Origin: Pseudofrankia inefficax
Lineage (GTDB): Bacteria; Actinomycetota; Actinomycetes; Frankiales; Frankiaceae
Assembly (NCBI RefSeq): GCF_000166135.1
Contig: NC_014666.1
Coordinates: forward strand, 6,448,001 to 6,512,000
Length of the DNA: 64,000 bases
Reading direction: 5' to 3'
Positions 17,068 through 25,349 of this stretch are shown here, in pieces (the first letter of the stretch is position 1; every line of letters starts with the position of its first letter). Made by a program: the position numbers and the translations under genes. Below the pieces are notes generated by a model. The model was not told the DNA's origin and did no database searches. It was given only the letters and a program-made list of their open reading frames with translations.

Positions 17068-17883
17068 TCAGCCGAGATAGGCGTCGCGGACGGCCTCGTC
17101 GGCCTGGATCTCGGCCGGCGTGCCCTCCGCGAGCACGGAACCGAGGTTGAGTACGGCGATCCGGTCACACATCCGCATGACGAACCCCGCGTCGTGCTCG
17201 ACCAGGAGCACCGCGGCGCCTCTGCCGCGCAGCGACTGGATCAGCTCCCCGAACCGGTCGGACTCGCCGTGGTCGAGCCCGGAGGTCGGCTCGTCCAGCA
17301 GCAGTAGCCGGGGCTCGTCGACGATCGCCCGGGCGAGCTCGACCAGCCGCTGGAGGCCGAGCGGCAGCGAGCCGGCGGCCACCCGGCGGCTGTCGGCCAG
17401 GCCGCACCACTCGAGCACCTCGTCGACCCGCTCGCGGCGGGCCTTCTCCAGCGAGCGACGCTTCGGCCAGGCGACCAGGTCGGCGAGCACACCACCCCCG
17501 CCGCCGTGCCACTCCAGCGCGGCCAGCACGTTGTCCTCCACCGACAGCCAGCTGAAGACCTGGGCGCGCTGGAAGGTGCGGCGCATGCCGAGGCGAGCGC
17601 GGCCGGTCGAGCCCTGCCGGGTGACGTCCTGGCCGGCGAACTCGACCCGGCCGGTCGTCGCCGGGGTGATGCCGGAGATGACGTCGAACAGCGTCGTCTT
17701 CCCGGCGCCGTTCGGACCGATCAGACCGCGCACGGTCCCGGCGGTGACGTCCAGTGAGACGTCGGTGAGCGCCTGGACGCCACCGAAGCGCTTGCTGATG
17801 CCGGTCAGCCGCAGCAGGGGCCGGTCACCGGTCGCCGCCGGCGTGGTCGCGGCCGGTGCTGGCTTCGAGACGCCAGACGGCAT
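17068..17883 (-). CDS. LivG-type ABC transporter ATP-binding protein
   Basis: A 271-residue ATPase. After about 20 variable residues come ISKRFGGVQALTDVSLDV, Walker A GPNGAGKTT, the LivG-type Q-loop region GMRRTFQRAQVF, a degenerate signature LPLGLQR, Walker B LLLLDEPTSGLD and the switch histidine in LLVEHDAGFV. It powers the LivHM domains of the fusion protein encoded 10 bases downstream, where the LivF-like domain would supply the second ATPase half. The ATG at 17883 has GGAGG in front. Its promoter carries motif A site 4. Confidence 0.9.
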   Translation of the reverse strand: MPSGVSKPAPAATTPAATGDRPLLRLTGISKRFGGVQALTDVSLDVTAGTVRGLIGPNGAGKTTLFDVISGITPATTGRVEFAGQDVTRQGSTGRARLGMRRTFQRAQVFSWLSVEDNVLAALEWHGGGGGVLADLVAWPKRRSLEKARRERVDEVLEWCGLADSRRVAAGSLPLGLQRLVELARAIVDEPRLLLLDEPTSGLDHGESDRFGELIQSLRGRGAAVLLVEHDAGFVMRMCDRIAVLNLGSVLAEGTPAEIQADEAVRDAYLG

Positions 17884-17946
17884 GAGGCCTCCAGAGGGTG
17901 GATCACCGGGCCGCACGGGATCTGTCGCGCCAGACCAGGTGTGATA

Positions 17947-17963
17947 GTGGATACTATATGCAA
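17947..17963. promoter_or_regulatory. Motif A site 4 in the transporter promoter
   Basis: GTGGATACTATATGCAA keeps the TATGCAA half of motif A exactly. On the minus strand it contains the -10 hexamer TATAGT (17953-17958), with a -35-like TTGTTA 18 bases upstream (17977-17982). The promoter would read into livG at 17883 with a leader of about 60 bases. Operator and -10 overlap directly. Confidence 0.65.
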
Positions 17964-17997
17964 TCTCACCGCACGGTAACAAGTACTAGTCGCTGGA

Positions 17998-19143
17998 CTA
18001 GTCGACGCCGAGCAGCACCGTCGAGGTCGAGGAGAACCAGCCGCCGGTGCCGTTCACGCACGCCACCCGCGCATGCGGCACCTGCCGGCCGGTGGCCTCG
18101 CCGCGCAGCTGCTTCACGGCCTCCACCAGGAGGAAGATGCCGCGCATGCCCGGATGGCACGACGAAAGCCCGCCGCCGTCGGTGTTCGTCGGCATTCGGC
18201 CACCGACGCGCATGGTCCCGCCCTCGAGGTAGGCCCCGCCCTCACCTCGGCCGCAGAAGCCGAGCGCCTCGAAGGTGAGCAGGACGGTCGAGGTGAACGA
18301 GTCGTAGAACTGGCAGACGTCCACGTCCGCCGGGGTGAGGCCGGCCCGCTCGAACGCGAGCTTCCCGGACACGGCCGCCGGCGAGACCGTGAAGTCGGTC
18401 CACTCCGACATAGTCGTGACGTTGCTGGCGGTGCCGGTGCCGAGCACCCGCACGACCGGGCGCCCCAGGTCGGCGGCCCGGTCGGCGGCCGTCAGCACGA
18501 CGGCCCCGCCGCCGTCGCTGCGAATGCAGCAGTGCAGCTTGGTGAACGGTGTCGCCACCATCGGCGCCGACAGCACGTCGTCCACGGTTATCGGATCCCG
18601 GTACATCGCGTCGGGGTTCAGCCCGGCGTTGTACCTGGTGTCCACGGAGATGTTCGCGAACTGTTCGATCGTCGTGCCGAACTCGTGCATGTGCCGTCGC
18701 GCCGTCATCGCGTACTTGGCGATCAGGGTGTGGCCCCACGGCGCCTCGAACTGGCTCGGGCCGCGGGTCGACAGCGACAGGTTCGCCGTGCGCAGCCGCT
18801 TCTTGAGGTCGGCGCGGGCCGTCGAGCCGTAGACCAGCAGGACGGTCTTCGCGGTGCCGGCCCTGATCGCGTCGACGGCGTGCTCGACCATGACCTCCCA
18901 GGTCGACCCGCCGACGGCGGTCGAGTCGACCCAGGTCGGCCGCAGCCCGAGGTACTCGGCGAGCTCGACCGGCTGCAGTACGCCCAGCCCGGTCGAGCCG
19001 AAGCCGTCGACGTCGGCGTGGCTGAGGCCCGCGTCGGCCAGCGCGCGCGCCGCCGCCTGGTAGTGCAGCGCGAACGGCGTGGCCGTGTCGACCCGCCCGC
19101 AGTCCGACAGCGCCGCCCCGACGACAGCCACCTCGCCCGGCAT
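17998..19143 (-). CDS. Ltp2-like thiolase-fold protein (probable retro-aldolase)
   Basis: A 381-residue SCP-x-type thiolase-fold protein that lacks the usual nucleophilic cysteine: the matching segment reads STAVGGSTWEVM (74-85). A tyrosine-rich C-terminal half includes CQFYDSFT (Y280) and GGLSSCHPGMRG (H330). This is the pattern of Ltp2-type enzymes, which use the thiolase fold for retro-aldol cleavage of a 3-hydroxyacyl-CoA in complex with a DUF35 protein. The divergent genes encode MaoC, DUF35 and MaoC-N proteins, just the partners that family needs. The reaction is inferred; a synthase or binding role is possible. Confidence 0.75.
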   Translation of the reverse strand: MPGEVAVVGAALSDCGRVDTATPFALHYQAAARALADAGLSHADVDGFGSTGLGVLQPVELAEYLGLRPTWVDSTAVGGSTWEVMVEHAVDAIRAGTAKTVLLVYGSTARADLKKRLRTANLSLSTRGPSQFEAPWGHTLIAKYAMTARRHMHEFGTTIEQFANISVDTRYNAGLNPDAMYRDPITVDDVLSAPMVATPFTKLHCCIRSDGGGAVVLTAADRAADLGRPVVRVLGTGTASNVTTMSEWTDFTVSPAAVSGKLAFERAGLTPADVDVCQFYDSFTSTVLLTFEALGFCGRGEGGAYLEGGTMRVGGRMPTNTDGGGLSSCHPGMRGIFLLVEAVKQLRGEATGRQVPHARVACVNGTGGWFSSTSTVLLGVD

Positions 19144-19261
19144 ACGCCCTCCCGTGGCTCATCCAGCTCCGGCTGCCGGTGTCGGCAGCCCAGGTTCGCG
19201 GTCCCGGCCGGTCGCGGTGGGCCGGCCGTTCGACGGCTGCCACCTGCCCCGGGACTGCAGT

Positions 19262-19278
19262 TTGTATATACTATGCGA
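19262..19278. promoter_or_regulatory. Motif A site 5 on a leaderless promoter
   Basis: TTGTATATACTATGCGA lies directly before the ATG at 19281. The hexamer TATACT (19267-19272) ends 8 bases before that ATG, so transcription would start at or next to the start codon and no ribosome site exists. The operator therefore covers the whole core promoter of the MaoC-DUF35-MaoC operon. It could also affect the divergent Ltp2-like gene. Confidence 0.65.
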
Positions 19279-19280
19279 TT

Positions 19281-19808
19281 ATGGGATCGGTCACCGCCTC
19301 GGACAACGACGCTTCGGAAAAGGGCGTCTACTTCGAGGACCTTGAGGTCGGCGGCAAGGCACCGGTACGCACGCTGCGGCTCACCCGCACGGACCTGGTC
19401 CGGTACGCGGGCGCGTCCCGCGACTTCAACCCGATGCACCACGACGACGAGCGGGCTCGCGCGGCCGGGATGAAGAGCGTCTTCGGCCACGGCATGTTCA
19501 GCGCGGGCCTGCTCGCGACGGCGCTGACCGACCTCGTCGGCATCGGCAACCTGCGCGGCTACAAGGTCCGTTTCACCACCCAGGCGTGGCCGGACGACGT
19601 CCTGTCGACCGACATCACGGTCACCGGCCGGGACGAGACGACCGGCCTGGTCGAGCTGGACTGCCAGGTCCTCAATGGGGACGGGGCCACCGTCGTCGCC
19701 GGGTCCGCCGTGGCGTCCCCCGCCCGCAGGCCAGCCAGCACGCCAGCGGCGGACACGCCGTCGGCGAGGCCCGCACTCGGCCCTGAGAAAGACAGGAGTC
19801 AGGCATGA
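19281..19808 (+). CDS. MaoC-type (R)-specific enoyl-CoA hydratase, catalytic
   Basis: A 175-residue hotdog hydratase with the hydratase-2 signature D48-F-N-P-M-H53, so both catalytic residues are present. It should add water to a 2-enoyl-CoA. The ATG at 19281 appears leaderless. An alanine/proline-rich tail of about 25 residues follows the domain. Its stop overlaps the DUF35 start by four bases. In steroid-degrading actinobacteria a catalytic MaoC (ChsH1) pairs with a non-catalytic MaoC-DUF35 protein (ChsH2); the next two genes look like the two halves of such a partner. Confidence 0.85.
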   Translation: MGSVTASDNDASEKGVYFEDLEVGGKAPVRTLRLTRTDLVRYAGASRDFNPMHHDDERARAAGMKSVFGHGMFSAGLLATALTDLVGIGNLRGYKVRFTTQAWPDDVLSTDITVTGRDETTGLVELDCQVLNGDGATVVAGSAVASPARRPASTPAADTPSARPALGPEKDRSQA

Positions 19809-20218
19809 GCGGTCCGCGGTTCGACCTGCCGACGATCGAGGAGGAGACCGCTCCCTGGTGGGAGGCCGCCCGCAAGGGCGAGCTGCTGATCCGCCGCTGC
19901 GGTGACTGCGGGAAGGCGCACCTCTACCCGCGGCCGTTCTGCCCCGCCTGCTGGAGCGAGAACGTCACCTGGGAGCGGGCCGCCGGCACTGGCACCCTCT
20001 ACACCTGGTCCGAGGTCCGCTCGAACGACCTGCCTCCGTTCAAGAGCCGGGTCCCGTACCTCGCGGCGATCGTGGACCTCGACGAGGGCCCCCGCCTGGA
20101 GACCACGATCGTCGACGCGGCCGAGGCAGACCTCACCATCGGCATGCGGGTGACGGTCGACTTCCAGCACGACGACGAGGCAGACCTGACCATCCCCGTC
20201 TTCCGCATCCCTGGCTGA
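19805..20218 (+). CDS. DUF35 zinc-ribbon/OB-fold protein
   Basis: A 137-residue DUF35 protein. A zinc ribbon with C32, C35, C46 and C49 (RRCGDCGKAHLYPRPFCPAC) is followed by an OB fold (LYTWSEVRSN...VPYLAAIVDLDEGPRLETTI). Such proteins bind acyl-CoA and form complexes with thiolase-fold enzymes such as Ltp2. It overlaps the upstream MaoC by ATGA and is followed by a MaoC-N gene 8 bases on. The likely partner is the divergently encoded Ltp2-like protein. Confidence 0.88.
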   Translation: MSGPRFDLPTIEEETAPWWEAARKGELLIRRCGDCGKAHLYPRPFCPACWSENVTWERAAGTGTLYTWSEVRSNDLPPFKSRVPYLAAIVDLDEGPRLETTIVDAAEADLTIGMRVTVDFQHDDEADLTIPVFRIPG

Positions 20219-20226
20219 GGAATCCC

Positions 20227-20715
20227 GTGACCGTCACCGACCTGATCGGCACCGAGCTGCCCGCGGCGACCGTCGTCGTGGAGCGCGGCGCCGTCGCCGC
20301 CTTCGCCGCGGCCGTCACCGACACCTCGCCGGTCTACCGCCGCGCGGACGCCGCCGCCGCGGCGGGCTTCGACGCCATCCCCGCGCCGCCGACGTTCACC
20401 TTCGCCGCCCGGCTGATCGGCGCGTTCGAGGACCTCCAGCCCGAGCAGCCCGCTGGAGCCCTCGATGTCGCCGAGGTCATCGCCGAGCTGCGCAAGGACG
20501 GCGGGCTGATCCTGCACGCCGAGCAGGAGTTCACCTACCACCGCCCGGTGCTGGCCGGCTCGACCGTCCACGTCAACGGGCGGGTCGAGGACGTCCGGGT
20601 CACCACCAACAGCCGGGGCAAGCAGCTGACCTTCGTCAGCATCCGGACCGACACCCGTGACGAGGCTGGCGAGCTCCTCGTCACCGAGGTCATGACCCTC
20701 CTGCACCGCGCCTAG
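20227..20715 (+). CDS. MaoC N-terminal-type hotdog protein, probably non-catalytic
   Basis: A 162-residue hotdog protein of the FAS1-like dehydratase N-domain type. At the place where active MaoC proteins carry D-x-N-P-x-H it reads TDTSPVYRRADAA, so it probably supplies the acyl-CoA pocket while the upstream MaoC supplies the chemistry. The segment EQEFTYHRPVLAGSTVHV is typical of the fold. GTG start at 20227, last gene of the leaderless operon. It resembles the N-terminal half of ChsH2, here separate from DUF35. Confidence 0.78.
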   Translation: MTVTDLIGTELPAATVVVERGAVAAFAAAVTDTSPVYRRADAAAAAGFDAIPAPPTFTFAARLIGAFEDLQPEQPAGALDVAEVIAELRKDGGLILHAEQEFTYHRPVLAGSTVHVNGRVEDVRVTTNSRGKQLTFVSIRTDTRDEAGELLVTEVMTLLHRA

Positions 20716-20744
20716 CCGGCAGGACCCTCAGCCGAGCACGACCT

Positions 20745-21308
20745 TCAGCCGAGCACGGCGAGGACCATCTCGGACAGCGCGGCGACGTCGGCGTCGACCA
20801 TCGGCTCGCCGGTCATGCCCATCCGGTGGAGCAGGGTTCCGACCACCACGTCGACGAAGAACAGGACCCGGTGCTCCGGTTCGCCGAGTGCGTCCTGGAG
20901 CGCGAGCCGATAGGGGTCCTGCAGCCGCGCGGACAGGATCTCGCGCAGAGCCGGATCGCTGACCGCGTCGCTGAACACACCGGCGAACGCGTCGCCGACC
21001 CCGGGTTCGCCGATCTTCGCCGCGACCCAGTGGATGGCCGAGGACATGATCTCGGCCTTGCCGCCGCCCTCCAGTGGCGCCGGGCCGAACGCGTCCAGCA
21101 GGCAGTCCACGATCAGCTCGCCCTTGGACGGCCAGCGCCGGTAGATCGTCGTCTTGGCGACGCCTGCCGCCGCGGCGATGCGCTCGACAGTGGCCTGCGC
21201 GTAGCCGAGTTCGTGGACCGTGCTCAGCGTGGCGGCGAACACCGCGGCGTGGACGCCGGCGCGCGGGCGGCCGGGTGATCTGGCGGAAGTCGCCGATGCC
21301 ATTGCCAC
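20745..21308 (-). CDS. TetR family regulator
   Basis: A 187-residue TetR protein. The DNA-binding domain ends with AAAAGVAKTTIYRRWPSKGELI (about residues 45-66). The C-terminal part matches the TetR_C_11/16-like helical domain. GTG at 21308 or ATG at 21302 can serve as start. It is divergent from a methyltransferase gene with a perfect 17-bp inverted repeat in between, which is probably its operator. The simplest reading is a local repressor of itself and the methyltransferase; it converges on the MaoC operon. Confidence 0.87.
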   Translation of the reverse strand: MAMASATSARSPGRPRAGVHAAVFAATLSTVHELGYAQATVERIAAAAGVAKTTIYRRWPSKGELIVDCLLDAFGPAPLEGGGKAEIMSSAIHWVAAKIGEPGVGDAFAGVFSDAVSDPALREILSARLQDPYRLALQDALGEPEHRVLFFVDVVVGTLLHRMGMTGEPMVDADVAALSEMVLAVLG

Positions 21309-21322
21309 ACGCTACCTGTTTT

Positions 21323-21369
21323 CGCTACCGTAGGTTTCGATACCTCGGGTAGCGAAACCTACGGTAGCG
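21323..21369. promoter_or_regulatory. Perfect 17-bp inverted repeat, TetR operator candidate
   Basis: CGCTACCGTAGGTTTCG (21323-21339) and its exact complement CGAAACCTACGGTAGCG (21353-21369) flank a 13-base spacer. A further GATACC/GGGTAG pair lies in the centre. The element fills the 73-base gap between the divergent TetR and methyltransferase genes, and so would control both. Its sequence is unrelated to motifs A and B. Confidence 0.75.
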
Positions 21370-21381
21370 GCTGGAGTGGTC

Positions 21382-22224
21382 ATGACCGATGGCAAGACCG
21401 ACGGCAGGATCGACGGCGCGGCCCTGGATGGGGTGGCTGCCACGTGCCTGTGGACGCTGCGCAACCGCGCCGAGGAGTCGATGCATCCGGGCTCGGCGTT
21501 CGACGACCCGCTGGCGGAGCGCCTGTACCGCGGGATCGACTACGACTTCGAGCGGTTCGGCAAGCCCAGCCAGAGCCATCCGCTGCGCGCCCTCGCCCTG
21601 GACAGCGCCATCCGCGGCTACCTGGAGCGGCATCCCGCCGCCACGGTGGTCGCCCTCGGGGAGGGTCTGCAGACCACCTACTGGCGCCTGGGACGACCCG
21701 GTCTCGACTGGCTGTCCGTCGACCTGCCGCCTGTCATCGACCTGCGCCGACGCCTGCTCCCCCAGGAGCCAGGCCTGACCGCGATGCCGACCTCGGCGCT
21801 GGACCGCGCCTGGATGGACGTCCCCGACCCGGGCCGTGGCGTGTTCATCTCCGCCGAGGGCCTGTTCATGTACCTCGAACGCGACTCGGTGATGTCCCTG
21901 ATCGCCGAGTGCGCCGCGCGTTTCCCCGGCGGGCGGCTGTTCTTCGACTCGATACCCGCCGCGTTCAGTAGTCGGACGATGAAGGGCTACCGCATGTCAG
22001 ACCGCTACACCGCGCCGCCCATGCCGTTCAGCCTGTCGGTCTCCGAGGCCGCCCGCCTGCCCACCCAGATCCCTGGCGTGGCCACGGCCGAGGACCTCCA
22101 GCCGCCGCCCGGCCGCAAGGCCTGGCGGTCACGGACGCTCCGGAAGGTCGCGAACCTGCCAGGACCACGCGATCTTCGCCCTTCGATCACTCTGTTGAGC
22201 TTCGCCACCGCCCCCGGGCAGTAG
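21382..22224 (+). CDS. SAM-dependent methyltransferase (Ppm1/LCM family)
   Basis: A 280-residue class I methyltransferase of the leucine-carboxyl-methyltransferase-like family common in actinobacteria. N-terminal ATCLWTLRNRAEE precedes the SAM-binding strand VVALGEGLQTTYWRLG (89-104), then WLSVDLPPVIDLR and ISAEGLFMYL, all family hallmarks. Substrate is unknown; relatives O-methylate polyketides and other small molecules. I chose ATG 21382, with CTGGAG five bases ahead; GTG 21376 is an alternative. It is divergent from a TetR gene that likely controls it. Confidence 0.82.
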   Translation: MTDGKTDGRIDGAALDGVAATCLWTLRNRAEESMHPGSAFDDPLAERLYRGIDYDFERFGKPSQSHPLRALALDSAIRGYLERHPAATVVALGEGLQTTYWRLGRPGLDWLSVDLPPVIDLRRRLLPQEPGLTAMPTSALDRAWMDVPDPGRGVFISAEGLFMYLERDSVMSLIAECAARFPGGRLFFDSIPAAFSSRTMKGYRMSDRYTAPPMPFSLSVSEAARLPTQIPGVATAEDLQPPPGRKAWRSRTLRKVANLPGPRDLRPSITLLSFATAPGQ

Positions 22225-22332
22225 GCCCCGAGCGCTGTCCGGCCGCGGCCGCGCGTCGTGGTGGTAGTCGCATTTGGGCGTCGAGGAGCCGCGCGGAATG
22301 CGGGCGGGCGCTCGTCACGGAATGATGCGAAC

Positions 22333-23586
22333 GTGACGACTTCCGCCTCGACGACCGAGTCCGCCCCTTCCGCCGAGCCCGTCGAGCCCAAGGCCGGCCC
22401 TGGCGCGCTGCCGCTGGCCGGGCTGCTCGTCGTCGGCTTCGAGCAGGCCGTCGCGGCTCCGCTGGCGACCCGGCACCTGGCCGACTTCGGTGCCCGCGTC
22501 ATCAAGGTGGAGAACCCCAACGGCGGCGACATGGCGCGCTCCTACGACGGAGCCTGGCATGACGAGATCGGCGCGCACTTCGCCTGGCTGAACCGGGGCA
22601 AGGAGTCGTTCGCCGTCAACCTGCGCGACGAGCGCGGCGCCGCGGCGCTGGAGGAGCTGCTCGCGAAGGCGGACGTCGTCGTCCAGAACCTGGCGCCCGG
22701 TGCCGCCGCCCGCCGGGGCCTGGCCGCCGAGCAGCTCGTCGAGCGCTTCCCGCGGATCATCGCCGTCGACATCTCGGGCTACGGCGACGGCGGGCCGCTC
22801 TCGCACAAGCGGGCGTACGACCTGCTGGTCCAGTCCGAGTCCGGCTCGTGCGCGATCACCGGCCACGAGGGCCACCCCGCGAAGGCCGGCATCCCGCTCG
22901 CCGACATCGGCGGCGGCATGTACACGCTCACGTCGGTGCTCGCCGCACTGCACGCCCGCACCGCGACCGGCCGGGGCGCCGCGATCCAGGTGAGCCTGTT
23001 CGACGCGGCCGTCGAATGGATGGGCTACGCGCTGAACTTCACCATGGGCTCGGGCCTGGTCCAGGAGCCGAACGGCGTCAGCTCCCCCGCGGTCTCGCCC
23101 TACGGCAACTACCGCACCAAGGACGGCCAGGTGCTGGTGCTCGGCACGACGAACAACGGCGAATGGCAACGGCTGGCCCGCGAGATCCTCGGCAGCGCGG
23201 ACCTCGCCGAGGACAAGCGGTTCACCGAGAACGACGACCGGGTCCGCCGCCGCGCCGAGCTCGACGTGCACCTCGCCGCCTGGGCGCGCAGCGTGACGCT
23301 CGCGGACGCCCGGGACCAGCTCGACAAGGCCGGCATCGGCAACGCCCGCCTGAACACCGTGCCGGACGTCGTCGACCACCCGCACCTGGCCGCCCGGGAC
23401 CGCTGGCGCGAGGTCGCGACCCCCGCGGGCCCGATCCGGGCTGTCCTCCCGCCGCCGGTCAACAAGGACTGGACCTTCCCGATGGGCGACATCCCCGCCC
23501 TCGGCGCCCACACCACGTCGATCCTCACCGAGCTCGGCCGCACCCCCGACGACCTGGCCGCCCTCCACGCCGACGGCGTCATCTGA
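22333..23586 (+). CDS. Family III CoA-transferase (CaiB/BaiF type)
   Basis: A 417-residue class III CoA-transferase. After a 25-residue alanine/proline-rich leader come VVGFEQAVAAPLATRHLADFGARV and IKVENPNGGD for CoA binding. The catalytic aspartate is D163 in RAYDLLVQSESG. It moves CoA from one acyl-CoA to another carboxylic acid, an energy-saving activation. The GTG at 22333 fits the family better than the earlier frame opening. It stands alone between the methyltransferase and the substrate-binding protein; a second member of this family lies at 56571. Confidence 0.85.
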   Translation: MTTSASTTESAPSAEPVEPKAGPGALPLAGLLVVGFEQAVAAPLATRHLADFGARVIKVENPNGGDMARSYDGAWHDEIGAHFAWLNRGKESFAVNLRDERGAAALEELLAKADVVVQNLAPGAAARRGLAAEQLVERFPRIIAVDISGYGDGGPLSHKRAYDLLVQSESGSCAITGHEGHPAKAGIPLADIGGGMYTLTSVLAALHARTATGRGAAIQVSLFDAAVEWMGYALNFTMGSGLVQEPNGVSSPAVSPYGNYRTKDGQVLVLGTTNNGEWQRLAREILGSADLAEDKRFTENDDRVRRRAELDVHLAAWARSVTLADARDQLDKAGIGNARLNTVPDVVDHPHLAARDRWREVATPAGPIRAVLPPPVNKDWTFPMGDIPALGAHTTSILTELGRTPDDLAALHADGVI

Positions 23587-24026
23587 CCGCCCGGCGCCTG
23601 CTCCAGGTGCCGTAACGGGCGCTCACGCCGCGTCTGACGAGGTTGGCCTTGTCCCGCCACGAGCAAGATCGCAGTTTTCGGCCTCGTCCTGCCGGTTCGG
23701 ATACCAGTCCGGCGATCTTCGACCGGTTCGGGGCCGGTCATCGTTCTTGATCGCAAACCTGGTATGGATAAATACGACAAAAACGACACAGGACGACGAT
23801 TTCGATACCCGGTTGGGGATCATGGACCGAGACGGCCGCCATCGGGGCCAGTGACCGCCGGTTGGGTATGGAAACCGGTGCCCGACCGGGGCCGCGACCG
23901 GGTGGACTTGCTCTGTGTGACCGGCGGCGATCAAGCCATCGGGCCGGCCTTGCCGGACCCGCGTTGACTTACGTGGCACGTGAGTTACGTGCCACGTAAG
24001 TCACGCAGCTCTCGGTCCTGCTGGGC
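23587..24026. other. Intergenic region with imperfect palindromes, no gene
   Basis: No convincing coding frame. An imperfect inverted repeat joins about 23800-23822 (TTTCGATACCCGGTTGG) with 23861-23880 (CCGGTTGGGTATGGAAACC), forming an element of about 80 bases. A short stretch near 23650 (GATCGCAGTTTTCGGCCTC) is similar to the outer arm of the 77-bp repeat but I could not find its partner arm. An AT-rich patch lies at 23757-23790. The right end is a strong terminator. Confidence 0.4.
23965..24003 (-). terminator. 16-bp perfect hairpin behind substrate-binding protein gene
   Basis: TGACTTACGTGGCACG pairs perfectly with CGTGCCACGTAAGTCA around a 7-base loop (TGAGTTA). It starts 23 bases past the stop of the substrate-binding protein gene and probably ends that transcript. 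The loop region repeats part of the stem sequence (GAGTTACGTG). Confidence 0.75.
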
Positions 24027-25349
24027 TCAGCCGCCGACGGCGCGGTAGGTGGTGGGCTCGCCCTTGCGGTCGAGGTCGGTGACGAGGCCGCCCTTCACGC
24101 AGACCGCGGGGGTCGCCGGATTGGCCTTGCCGCCGCACTGGAACTTCATCGGGTCGGCGCCCGGCAGCGGCTGCTCGGGCATCGACTTGATGGCCGTGGT
24201 GATCGAGGCCGGCGTGACGTCACCCGTGAGGCCCGTGGTCGCGGACTGCAGGGCGGCGACAACGGTGAACATGCTCAGCGAGCCCTGCCGGTTGATCTCG
24301 ATTTTCGAGTCCTTGCCGTATGTGTTCACGACCGCGGCGAACAGCCGGGTGGACGGGTTGTCGGTCCCGATCGGCGCGGTCGCGGTCACGGTGACGCCCT
24401 TGAGCACGGAGCCGGGCACCGCCTTGCGGGTGGCGTCGGTGATGCACTGCGCGATGGCCGTGACCGGCCCGGTGAACCCGACCGTGTGCAGGCCGTTGAG
24501 GGCCGCGATGCAGAACGAGTCGCTACCGATCACCTGCACGACCCGCGGGCCGGCGGCGGCGATCCGCTGCATCTGCGGCGTCATGTCGGCGGTGCCCGGC
24601 GGGACGGCCACGACGTCGAGCTTGATACCCGCCGCCTTGAACGCGGCCGGCGCGATGGTCTGGTAGATGCTCATGACGGCCGGCACGTCGATGGCGACGG
24701 CCGAGACCGTGTCGACCTTGTGTTCCTTGGCCAGCTGGATCGGCAGGGTGACCAGGCCGAACAGCGCGTCCGCGAGGACGAACGACGAGTCCTTGTCGGT
24801 CATGATCGACGCCGAGTTGGCGCCGCCGAACAGCACCGGGATATGCGCCTGGTGCAGTGGCGGCCACATGCCCTCGCTGACGGCCGTGGAGCCGACGACG
24901 ACCGCGGCCACGTTGTCCTCGACCATGCGGTTCGCGCAGTCGGTGCCCTTGGCCGGGTCGGCGAGGGTGTCGCACTTGACCAGCTCGATCGGGTGGCCGG
25001 CGAGGCCGCCCTTGCGGTCGTTGAGGTACTTGACGGTCACGTCGGCCACGGCGCTCTCGAAGGACAGGTCCGTGACGGCACCCTTCCCGTCCGAGATCAT
25101 GCCGATCTTGACGGGCGTGCCCTTGGCCTGGTTGACCGGGCCGAGCAGCTGGTCGGCGGCGGCGCCGGCACTGGTCGCCGCGGGCGACGTCCCGGAGCTC
25201 GCGGTGCTTCCGCCGCAGGCGGCCAGCGCCAGGGTGACGGTCAGGGTGGCTAAGGCGGTCAAGCCGAGGGCGCGCTTCGGTAACCGGCCCGGGCGCGCCG
25301 CGGCGTCCGGCACGGCCCGCGGGCCTGCTGAGATCCCCAGGTGAGGCAT
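24027..25349 (-). CDS. ABC transporter substrate-binding lipoprotein (LivJ/LivK-like)
   Basis: A 440-residue periplasmic-binding-protein type I lipoprotein. A long basic N-terminus and hydrophobic stretch lead to the lipobox LALAAC with lipid-bearing C45. The mature domain (VKIGMISDGKGAVTD, KYLNDRKGGLAGHPIEL) is typical of binding proteins that feed Liv-type importers. It probably serves the LivG/LivHMF transporter about 7 kb away, which has no binding-protein gene of its own. It is transcribed alone, divergent from a TetR gene at 25619, which may control it. Confidence 0.87.
   Translation of the reverse strand: MPHLGISAGPRAVPDAAARPGRLPKRALGLTALATLTVTLALAACGGSTASSGTSPAATSAGAAADQLLGPVNQAKGTPVKIGMISDGKGAVTDLSFESAVADVTVKYLNDRKGGLAGHPIELVKCDTLADPAKGTDCANRMVEDNVAAVVVGSTAVSEGMWPPLHQAHIPVLFGGANSASIMTDKDSSFVLADALFGLVTLPIQLAKEHKVDTVSAVAIDVPAVMSIYQTIAPAAFKAAGIKLDVVAVPPGTADMTPQMQRIAAAGPRVVQVIGSDSFCIAALNGLHTVGFTGPVTAIAQCITDATRKAVPGSVLKGVTVTATAPIGTDNPSTRLFAAVVNTYGKDSKIEINRQGSLSMFTVVAALQSATTGLTGDVTPASITTAIKSMPEQPLPGADPMKFQCGGKANPATPAVCVKGGLVTDLDRKGEPTTYRAVGG

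Noticed and set aside
23640-23760. Third copy of the 77-bp palindromic repeat
   Set aside because: Only one arm-like stretch is similar (GATCGCAGTTTTCGGCCTC); I could not find a matching opposite arm at the right distance.
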